The translations under genes were made by a program, and so were the position numbers. Positions 1 through 5,604 of a DNA stretch of 5,604 nt are shown piece after piece. This stretch comes from Pseudomonadota bacterium (GTDB lineage Bacteria > Pseudomonadota > Gammaproteobacteria > Steroidobacterales > Woeseiaceae), in contig JADFGH010000171.1 in the NCBI GenBank assembly GCA_022567775.1, positions 1-5,604 of the forward strand. The letters run 5' to 3'. Numbering within the stretch: position 1 is the first letter of the stretch; every line of letters begins with the position of its first letter. The notes beneath the pieces are model-generated. The model saw only the letters and a program-made list of their open reading frames with translations, was not told the DNA's origin and did no database searches.

Positions 1-1
1 G

Positions 2-409
2 CCGGAAATATTCCAGCGTGCAATTCTCAAAGACCCCTTGAAGCTAAAGGCGCTGAAAAAAGGCCTTGCCCAACTTTGCGAAGAAGGCGCTACTCAATTA
101 TTCAGGCCGCTACGCAATAACGACCTGATTCTGGGTGCGATTGGGCCGCTGCAGTTCGAGGTAGTCGCCCATCGTCTGCAGGATGAGTACCGGGTTGATT
201 GCCAGTTTGAGCCGGTCAACGTGGCGACGGCGCGCTGGGTAGATGCCGACGACGAGCGGATGTTGCAGGAATTTCAACGCAAAGCGCACGATAACCTGGC
301 GCTGGACCACAGCGAGCGCCTGGTCTACATCGCGCCGAGCAAAGTCAATCTGAACCTGACCGAGGAGCGTTGGCCGGACATCGAATTCAGGGAAACCCGC
401 GATTACTAA
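2..409 (+). CDS. prfC: Peptide chain release factor 3 (RF3), C-terminal part; 5' end outside window
   Basis: Translational GTPase that removes RF1/RF2 from the ribosome after peptide release; cytoplasmic. Only the last 135 residues are visible, against about 529 for the whole E. coli protein, so the GTPase domain and domain II lie outside the window. The visible part matches RF3 domain III closely: a KDPLK segment, then [27 protein letters not shown], the signature NVATARWV, and near the end [22 protein letters not shown]. The frame is open from base 2 to TAA at 407-409, and the coding continues upstream of the in-frame TTG at 38, so that TTG is not the start. No frameshift is seen. The next gene follows on the same strand after about 40 bases with no terminator-like hairpin, so read-through into it is plausible. 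Identification is by remembered family sequence; the similarity to E. coli RF3 is strong. Confidence 0.96.
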   Translation, partial: PEIFQRAILKDPLKLKALKKGLAQLCEEGATQLFRPLRNNDLILGAIGPLQFEVVAHRLQDEYRVDCQFEPVNVATARWVDADDERMLQEFQRKAHDNLALDHSERLVYIAPSKVNLNLTEERWPDIEFRETRDY

Positions 410-439
410 TAACGGTCTCAATAACATCCATATTCCGCT

Positions 440-443
440 GGAA
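440..443 (+). promoter_or_regulatory. Weak ribosome binding site (GGAA) favouring the ATG at 449
   Basis: The permease frame has two close start codons, ATG at 443 and ATG at 449. The only purine-rich Shine-Dalgarno-like bases nearby are GGAA at 440-443, which touch the first ATG but sit five bases before the second. That spacing favours 449. The site is short and weak, so 443 remains possible; the difference is two residues. Confidence 0.4.
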
Positions 444-448
444 TGATT

Positions 449-1711
449 ATGCCTGAGAGAAAATTCCTGAATCGGCAGGTCATCGCCTGGGCGTTTTACG
501 ATTGGGGCAACTCCGCATTCGCGCTCAGCGTGCTTGCAGTGCTTTTCCCGTTGTTCCTCGGTGTCTACTGGAGTGCCGGTGATCCAGGCACAGCCGTAAC
601 CGCGCGACTGACGTGGGCAACCGCCATCGCGAGTGTGATTGTCTCTGTAATCGCACCGGTTATCGGGACCATCGCCGATAGCGGTGGCTTCAGGAAACGG
701 TTTCTGTTTGCTTTTGCGACGTTTGGCGCGATCGCCACTGCGGGACTTAGCGTCATTGACGAGGGAGGCTGGTTACCGGCGCTCGGGCTCTACATATTCG
801 CGTCGGTCGGCTACTACAGCGCAAACGTTTTTTACGATTCCCTGATCGTCGATGTCTGCAGGCCACGTTACTACAGCCTGGTTTCATCGCTGGGTCATGC
901 GATCGGTTACTTCGGCGGCGCAATACTGCTCAGCCTGCACGTATGGATGCTGTACACACCGCAGACTTTCGGATTTGGCGATACCAGTGAAGTCGTTCGG
1001 TTCGCGTTCATAACGGTGGGCATCTGGTGGCTGATCTTCATGATGCCCCTGTTGTTCGTCGTGCACGAATCAAAGTATTTGCGAGCAAGGTCGGGCGGTT
1101 TTGTGCGTGCGGCATACCAGGAGCTCAGCGAAACATTTCACAAGATCCGCAGCTACCGCAACGTAACCCTGTTCCTTACCGCCTACTGGTTTTTCATTGG
1201 CGGCTTGTTCACTGTTATTTTCATGGCGGTCAATTTCGGCCAGCGACTGGGCTTTAGCGCACAGGATCTGGTAACGGCGTTGCTGATCACGAATTTTGTG
1301 GGCTTTCCGGCAACGCTGGCATACGGCTACCTCGGCCATCGCTTCGGCCCGAAGAATGCGATTTATCTCGGTCTTGGCGTTTACATCATCATTGTCTGCT
1401 GGGCAGTGTTCCTGAAAGACGTAAGTCAGTTCTATGCAATGTCGATAATCATCGGCATGGTGCAGGGTGGTGTGCAGGGAATGAGCCGCTCCCTGTATGC
1501 GTCACTCATTCCCGCGGAGCATAGCGGCGAATTTTTTGGTTTCTACAATATGGTGACCAAATTTTCGCACATACTCGGGCCGGTACTGGTCGGCATCGTA
1601 GCCTGGCTCAGCGACGAGCCGAAATTCTTACTCGTTGTCTTATTGCCGATGTTTGTTGCCGGCGCATTGTTACTGATGCGTGTGGACATTTCAGAAGCAC
1701 GGGCCGACTAG
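449..1711 (+). CDS. MFS permease, UMF1 / Atg22-like family
   Basis: Inner-membrane transporter of 420 residues, the usual length for this family, with many hydrophobic segments consistent with about 12 helices. Family marks are the N-terminal AFYDWGNSAFA (residues 15-25), normally DWANSAFA in UMF1 proteins; the loop 2-3 motif APVIGTIADSGGFRKR (69-84), an MFS motif A variant; the matching second-half motif AYGYLGHRFGPK (291-302); and the strongly conserved stretch GGVQGMSRSLYASLIP followed by EFFGFYNMVTKFSHILGP (340-378). The yeast relative Atg22 exports amino acids from the vacuole; the substrate of bacterial members is not established, so none is assigned. The gene starts about 40 bases after prfC and may share its transcript. 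Its TAG stop overlaps the stop of the opposing gene. An alternative ATG at 443 adds two residues. The family call is firm, the substrate is unknown. Confidence 0.92.
   Translation: MPERKFLNRQVIAWAFYDWGNSAFALSVLAVLFPLFLGVYWSAGDPGTAVTARLTWATAIASVIVSVIAPVIGTIADSGGFRKRFLFAFATFGAIATAGLSVIDEGGWLPALGLYIFASVGYYSANVFYDSLIVDVCRPRYYSLVSSLGHAIGYFGGAILLSLHVWMLYTPQTFGFGDTSEVVRFAFITVGIWWLIFMMPLLFVVHESKYLRARSGGFVRAAYQELSETFHKIRSYRNVTLFLTAYWFFIGGLFTVIFMAVNFGQRLGFSAQDLVTALLITNFVGFPATLAYGYLGHRFGPKNAIYLGLGVYIIIVCWAVFLKDVSQFYAMSIIIGMVQGGVQGMSRSLYASLIPAEHSGEFFGFYNMVTKFSHILGPVLVGIVAWLSDEPKFLLVVLLPMFVAGALLLMRVDISEARAD
1708..1711. other. Tail-to-tail gene overlap: CTAG palindrome gives stop codons on both strands
   Basis: The plus-strand permease stops with TAG at 1709-1711. 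The minus-strand transglutaminase stops with TAG read from 1710 to 1708. Both lie in the self-complementary tetramer CTAG, so the two reading frames overlap by four bases and there is no space between the convergent genes for a terminator. Any termination signal for either transcript must lie inside the coding region of the other gene. Confidence 0.93.
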
Positions 1712-3675
1712 GAACGGCGCGGTTTAAAATCATAGACGGACACCTGTAGTCTTTCGATCGCCACCAGGTCCGGCGGGCCATACCTGGCATCAAGGTATTG
1801 GGCAGTAATTGATGCGGCAGCGCCGGCCATTCCGGCCTGTTCGCGGGCAAGGCGAACCGCGTATGCCTGTGGCGTCTCGCCGCGGCTCGGAGGCACCCCG
1901 GCTTTTTTGGTGAATTTCTGATACAGGATCGCTGCGGCATCCTTGGGTGGCGGACGATATCGCAGCATTAACAGAACACTGATTATTACGATCAGTATGG
2001 TGACAATGGCCACCAGTGTCAGCATCATCTGCCGCCAGTCCGGTTCTTCCATGCCCAGCCATTCCATGAATTTGCCCTGGTTCTCCGGGCCGTAGCCCAG
2101 GATCAAGTCGTTCCACTTGGCATTGAGCACGTCCCAGGTCAGCGTGAGCTGGTACAGGAATTCCGATGGTGCAGTGAAGCCCCAGCTCGCGGCAATGCCG
2201 TCAAACATCGCAGCGGATCGGCCGGACTCGATACGTTCGGGGGCGACGGCTGCGGTCGGATCGATTCGATACCAGCCGCGGCCCGCTAGCCAGACTTCGG
2301 TCCAGGCATGCGCATCAGCCTGGCGGACGATCATGTAGTCGCCCATCGGGTTCATTTCGCCACCCTGGTAGCCGAGCACGACTCGTGACGGGATTCCGAC
2401 GGCACGCATCATCACAGCGAACGCGGACGCATAGTGCTCGCAAAAGCCTCGTCGTGTGTCGAACAGGAAGCTGTCAACCGGGTCCCTGCCAAGCGCCGGT
2501 GGCTCGAGCGTGTAGAAAAATTCTTCGTTGTTGAATTTCTGCAGCACATCTGTGATGAACGCTTCTTCGTCAGGAGCGTCATCGCGCATTTGTCGCGAGA
2601 GCGCGAGCGTGCGCCGATTGCCGTTTTCCGGCAGGCGCGTGTACCAGGACCTTGCAAATTCGGGGAGCTTGCTGTTCAGGCGAAAACCGGTATGTGAGAC
2701 AACGGTATAGGCGACGCGCTGATCAATTGGCTGCACGCTGGCGAGCTGATGCTGAGGGCCCATAAACGTGTGGTCAAGGTCCCACTCATAGGGGATATCG
2801 AGCGCGATCACCCAGTGTTGTTGAGTCGGTTCCATGGTGACCTGATAGCGAAGCGGATCGCCAAGGTAGTCGACCTCGCTTCGCGCGCCGGATCCGAGAG
2901 ACGGTTCATTGCCGGACCACGTCCGTCCGTTAAAACGATACAACACGAGTCCCCGCCAGTAGCGCTGATGGGGTGGCGGCACTGTTCCCTCGAACTTCAC
3001 ACGAAACGCCACCGCGTTTGACATGGACAATGAACTGATGTCACCCGGACTCATCTGGTCACTTAGTCCCGAGGACGCGCTGCTCGTGTCGATCGGCACT
3101 GCCCAGAATGGTGTCGAAATCCGGGGAAAGAAAATCCACATCGCGACCGTTAGCGGCGCAGCATACGCGATGAGCCGGGCTCCGGTTTTGAAACTATCGA
3201 CAATACTCACCTGGCTGCTGGTCGACATTCGCAGCCATGCGGTCATTGTGAAAAGGACGCCAGCAACCAGGTATGGCAGCGACCAGAGAAATTGTTCACG
3301 CAGCAGCGATGACATGATCAGGAAAATCGATATAAAGAGCAGCACAAACTGGTCGCGCCGTTGCTTTGTCTCGAGTAATTTGAGTGCGGCCATTACTGTG
3401 AGAAGCGCCGACCCCGGCCCGACGCCACTGACCGATTCGTAGGAGGCCAGAACGCCAATAAAACAGGTCAATGACAGGGCAATGCGCAGCCATGCTGGCG
3501 GCAGCCGCCAGCGTTTGCGTTCAACCTGCCAGCGCCAGGCTGAGCAGGTAAGAAATACGAACGTTGCCCAGAACGGCAGATACTGGACATGGGGCAAGAC
3601 CGAGAATGCCAGCGCGGCCAGCGTCCACGGCAGGCTGGCAAGAAGTGAGCCGTCGGTGCCCGCGCGTTTGCTCAT
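1708..3675 (-). CDS. tgpA: TgpA-like membrane transglutaminase (DUF3488 / transglutaminase core / DUF4129)
   Basis: 655-residue inner-membrane protein. The N-terminal DUF3488 part (about 1-185) has roughly six or seven hydrophobic helices and the family motif KLLETKQRRDQFVLLFISIF (98-117). A long region (about 186-547), expected to be periplasmic, carries YWRGLVLYRFNGRTW (239-253) and the transglutaminase core (about 395-475). The core has a complete triad: Cys412 in RRGFCEHYASAF, His456 in DAHAWTEVW and Asp472 in YRIDPTA. The 44 and 16 residue spacings equal those I recall for P. aeruginosa TgpA (Cys404, His448, Asp464). One further helix (about 549-571) precedes a cytoplasmic DUF4129 tail with RGETPQAYAVRLA (598-610). 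Length is close to the roughly 670 residues of TgpA. The start ATG overlaps the DUF58 stop as ATGA and has a good ribosome binding site. Family members may act as transglutaminase or protease; the substrate is not known. The symbol is by homology. Confidence 0.93.
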   Translation of the reverse strand: MSKRAGTDGSLLASLPWTLAALAFSVLPHVQYLPFWATFVFLTCSAWRWQVERKRWRLPPAWLRIALSLTCFIGVLASYESVSGVGPGSALLTVMAALKLLETKQRRDQFVLLFISIFLIMSSLLREQFLWSLPYLVAGVLFTMTAWLRMSTSSQVSIVDSFKTGARLIAYAAPLTVAMWIFFPRISTPFWAVPIDTSSASSGLSDQMSPGDISSLSMSNAVAFRVKFEGTVPPPHQRYWRGLVLYRFNGRTWSGNEPSLGSGARSEVDYLGDPLRYQVTMEPTQQHWVIALDIPYEWDLDHTFMGPQHQLASVQPIDQRVAYTVVSHTGFRLNSKLPEFARSWYTRLPENGNRRTLALSRQMRDDAPDEEAFITDVLQKFNNEEFFYTLEPPALGRDPVDSFLFDTRRGFCEHYASAFAVMMRAVGIPSRVVLGYQGGEMNPMGDYMIVRQADAHAWTEVWLAGRGWYRIDPTAAVAPERIESGRSAAMFDGIAASWGFTAPSEFLYQLTLTWDVLNAKWNDLILGYGPENQGKFMEWLGMEEPDWRQMMLTLVAIVTILIVIISVLLMLRYRPPPKDAAAILYQKFTKKAGVPPSRGETPQAYAVRLAREQAGMAGAAASITAQYLDARYGPPDLVAIERLQVSVYDFKPRRS

Positions 3676-4691
3676 GCTGCCCGCTCCTCAGCCGGTGCGG
3701 GTAGCCCGCTAAAAAAGGCCAGGGACCCGAGAGCTTTGTGCCGATGCGCCTCGCCGTGCGCTGGCGGAAATTCCTGTCCCGGCAGACGCAGACCATAGTC
3801 GCGCTGCGTTTGATCTGCATCGATGATCCAGCGCGTCAGTATCGACAGACGCTGCTCGACGTCATCCTCGTCAATCCCTTCAAAGTCAAACCACTGGCTG
3901 CTGGTGTCTGCCCCCGAGAATTGTTTGGACAATAAGTCGCCACTGCGCGCATAGGCTTTCCAGGCAACGTGTCGTGGTGAATCGCCGACCTGGAACTTGC
4001 GCAATCCCGCGAAATCTTCCTCGCCGCGTGCGTCATGTTGGCGGTGCCCGTGCGCAGTTTGTGTCGGCGGTGGTGCGAGTGCGTAATCGGCAGGCCTGGG
4101 ATAGACGATGCCCTGCAGGTCCATATGCAGCCAGGCCCACGCACGAAATAACTCGAATGGGAACAGGGTTCTGATACCAAATCTGTCCAGTCGTACATAG
4201 CCACGCTGTTGCGTTGGAATCTCGAGGTGAAAAATGCGGCTTTCGCCTGGCGCCAGATCGGCGATATTGCTCGTTACCCCACCGGCGTAAATCTGCAAAT
4301 GCGGTCTGCGGTTTTTCGAATGATTAGTGATTGCGATCCGGAATTCGGCGACCTGACCGGCGAAGACCGGGTCGACGCCCGCAAAGCTCAGTTCCAGACG
4401 GACAAGATTGCGCTGGCACTGGTGCATGGATACGAACCCAAGGCCGGTCAGCAGAAACGTCAGCGCAAAAGACAGGTTATTGTTGTAGTTCATCGAGCCG
4501 AGCAGCATCGTAAAAGCCATCAATGCGAATACCAGCCCTATGGCTGTCGGCAGTATGTAAACGCGGCGCGAATGAAGTTCTGTAACCGGGCGATCTGTGC
4601 CCTGACGTTTGCGCGCCCAGCGCTCGACTTTAGCCTCGACGGCCCGGCGATACAGCCTGGGTTTAAGGTATTGCCACGGAATCGAGGACAT
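3672..4691 (-). CDS. DUF58 domain membrane protein, partner of MoxR and TgpA
   Basis: 339-residue protein of the short DUF58 type found between MoxR and TgpA genes. A basic N-terminus (about 1-43, with SRRVYILPT at 41-49) leads into two membrane helices at about 44-65 and 72-90, separated by MNYNNN. A soluble region rich in predicted beta strands follows, then the DUF58 signature DFAGLRKFQVGDSPRHVAWKAYAR (226-249) and KQF (256-258). The tail has the subtype-typical YGLRLPG (299-305) and HRHKALGSLAFF (317-328). Where related proteins with a von Willebrand A fold carry a metal site (DxSxS), this one reads WFDFEGID, so metal binding is doubtful. The start chosen is ATG at 4691, giving the usual family N-terminus; the frame is open further upstream to 4919, but that part is the MoxR gene in another frame. 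The start has no good Shine-Dalgarno sequence and lies 29 bases inside the MoxR gene, suggesting coupled translation. The biochemical role is unknown. Confidence 0.93.
   Translation of the reverse strand: MSSIPWQYLKPRLYRRAVEAKVERWARKRQGTDRPVTELHSRRVYILPTAIGLVFALMAFTMLLGSMNYNNNLSFALTFLLTGLGFVSMHQCQRNLVRLELSFAGVDPVFAGQVAEFRIAITNHSKNRRPHLQIYAGGVTSNIADLAPGESRIFHLEIPTQQRGYVRLDRFGIRTLFPFELFRAWAWLHMDLQGIVYPRPADYALAPPPTQTAHGHRQHDARGEEDFAGLRKFQVGDSPRHVAWKAYARSGDLLSKQFSGADTSSQWFDFEGIDEDDVEQRLSILTRWIIDADQTQRDYGLRLPGQEFPPAHGEAHRHKALGSLAFFSGLPAPAEERAA
3684..3689 (-). promoter_or_regulatory. Ribosome binding site GAGGAG for the tgpA-like gene
   Basis: Read on the minus strand, GAGGAG lies eight bases before the ATG at 3675-3673, inside the last codons of the DUF58 gene. 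It is the clearest Shine-Dalgarno sequence in the window and fixes this start. With the ATGA overlap (3672-3675) it suggests translational coupling, with ribosomes finishing DUF58 restarting on the transglutaminase gene. Confidence 0.75.
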
Positions 4692-5604
4692 GTCGGCTGA
4701 GTTCGGCAGGCGTCCTGTATGCAGAATTACTGGCCGGCTTAAGGCGATGGCCGGCCACGGCGGCAAATATCGCCTGCACGTCGTCCGGGAAAACACCGGA
4801 ATGGTGCTGAATGAACGCATGCGAACGGGCTGCGGCGACCAGCGCAAGAGAACCGCGAGGTGACAGTCCGGTTTCGATGTCAGGCGATTCGCGTGTAAAT
4901 CGGACCAGCGCCTGTACATAATCGATGAGTGGTTCGGTCATATGCACTTTAGCCGCAGTTTCCTGCAACTTGATCAACACCTCTGCATTCAGTGTCGGTT
5001 CGATCTCGCTCAGCAATTCGCGCCGGTCAACGCCGGTAATCAATTCCCGTTCGCTCTCCTCGTTGGGGTAGCCGAGTTCAAGTCGCATCAGGAAGCGATC
5101 GAGCTGTGATTCCGGCAACGGAAACGTGCCAATCTGATCCGACGGGTTTTGCGTCGCAACGACAAAATACGGCGTGGGCAAAGGGTATGATTGTCCATCA
5201 ACCGATACCTGCTGCTCTTCCATCGCTTCCAGCAGTGCGCTTTGCGCTTTCGGTGTGGCGCGGTTGACTTCATCCGCGAGCACCAGTTGCGCGAATATCG
5301 GTCCCGGCTTGAAGCGGAACTCGCCCTGCTGCTGGTGGAATATCGAAACACCGATGATATCTGCCGGCAACAGGTCACTGGTGAACTGAATGCGCTGGTA
5401 ACTCAGGCCAAGGACGCTGGCAAGCGACTGCGCCAGTATGGTCTTGCCCAATCCGGGCAGGTCCTCGATCAGCAGGTGACCGCGAGCCAGGAGGCAGGCG
5501 AGGGCGAGGGAAATTTCCGGGTCCTTGCCAAGAATGATGCCGCCGAGTGCCTGCCGTGCCTGGTCGACTGCCTTCAATTGGGCGTCCTCGCCCAGTGGCA
5601 ACTG
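4663..5604 (-). CDS. MoxR family AAA+ ATPase; 5' end at or beyond window edge
   Basis: Cytoplasmic MoxR ATPase, a chaperone-like AAA+ family that usually works with neighbouring DUF58 or VWA proteins. Numbering from the TTG at 5601: GHLLIEDLPGLGKT (41-54) is the Walker A loop with Lys53 and Thr54; LVLADEVNRA (106-115) is Walker B with Asp110 and Glu111; VVATQNP (147-153) is sensor 1 with Asn152; LDRF (167-170) is at the arginine finger region; GLSPRGSLALVAAARSHA (245-262) is the sensor 2 helix with Arg249. The C-terminus ends in SVAIP, like other members, at TAA (4665-4663). The 312-313 visible residues are close to the family's normal length, so at most a few residues are missing. The frame stays open to the window edge, and TTG 5601 or an upstream codon could be the start. 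It overlaps the DUF58 gene by 29 bases and is the first visible gene of the three-gene operon. Confidence 0.94.
   Translation of the reverse strand, partial: QLPLGEDAQLKAVDQARQALGGIILGKDPEISLALACLLARGHLLIEDLPGLGKTILAQSLASVLGLSYQRIQFTSDLLPADIIGVSIFHQQQGEFRFKPGPIFAQLVLADEVNRATPKAQSALLEAMEEQQVSVDGQSYPLPTPYFVVATQNPSDQIGTFPLPESQLDRFLMRLELGYPNEESERELITGVDRRELLSEIEPTLNAEVLIKLQETAAKVHMTEPLIDYVQALVRFTRESPDIETGLSPRGSLALVAAARSHAFIQHHSGVFPDDVQAIFAAVAGHRLKPASNSAYRTPAELSRHVLDSVAIP

Noticed and set aside
110..427. Minus-strand open frame of 105 codons opposite prfC
   Set aside because: It is a shadow of the clearly conserved RF3 C-terminal domain with no independent support.
410..448. Possible promoter or terminator between prfC and the permease
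   Set aside because: I found neither a convincing -35/-10 pair nor a GC-rich hairpin followed by T residues in this short gap.
1764..1787. Inverted repeat CCAGGT ... ACCTGG, considered as a terminator for the permease
   Set aside because: The stem is only six pairs with a 12-base loop and no T-run follows. It lies within the transglutaminase coding sequence and is probably chance.
3023..3442. Plus-strand open frame of 139 codons opposite the transglutaminase N-terminal region
   Set aside because: It is antisense to conserved DUF3488 helices, has no ribosome binding site and no recognisable domain.
4209..4700. Plus-strand open frame of 163 codons opposite the DUF58 gene
   Set aside because: It lies antisense to a well-supported gene, resembles no family I know, and its composition is what an antisense shadow gives in GC-rich coding DNA.
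4692..4919. Upstream extension of the DUF58 reading frame to an ATG at 4919 (76 more residues)
   Set aside because: This stretch is fully occupied by the MoxR coding sequence in another frame, its translation looks like low-quality basic sequence, and DUF58 homologues begin near the ATG at 4691.

Overview
The window is compact bacterial chromosome of moderately high GC with almost no non-coding DNA. The best-matching families (release factor RF3, and a MoxR / DUF58 / TgpA-type transglutaminase set arranged as in Pseudomonas) suggest a gammaproteobacterium, probably a less-studied free-living lineage. I cannot name the genus. I see no mobile element, phage gene, CRISPR array, rRNA or tRNA.

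Layout: two plus-strand genes meet three minus-strand genes tail to tail. On the plus strand, the C-terminal 135 residues of peptide chain release factor 3 (prfC) enter from the left edge and end at 409. After a gap of about 40 bases comes a complete MFS permease of the UMF1 / Atg22-like family (449-1711). On the minus strand, read from the right edge inward, are a MoxR-type AAA+ ATPase (5604-4663, its 5' end at or beyond the window edge), a two-helix membrane DUF58 protein (4691-3672), and a large TgpA-like protein with N-terminal membrane helices and a periplasmic transglutaminase domain (3675-1708).

The three minus-strand genes form a tightly packed operon: MoxR and DUF58 overlap by 29 bases, and DUF58 and the transglutaminase overlap by 4 bases (ATGA). 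The likely arrangement is a cytoplasmic MoxR chaperone-like ATPase acting on or through the membrane-anchored DUF58 protein, next to an inner-membrane enzyme whose Cys-His-Asp triad faces the periplasm. Homologous sets are widespread. The Pseudomonas aeruginosa transglutaminase TgpA has been reported as important for viability, but its natural substrate is unresolved as far as I know.

The two transcription units collide at the four-base palindrome CTAG (1708-1711), which supplies a TAG stop codon on each strand. There is no gene-free stretch over 300 bases; the largest gap is 410-448. I found no clear promoter or intrinsic terminator. The region looks largely ordinary. The points worth a second look are the MoxR-DUF58-TgpA module, the CTAG shared-stop junction, and the weakly signalled start of the DUF58 gene.
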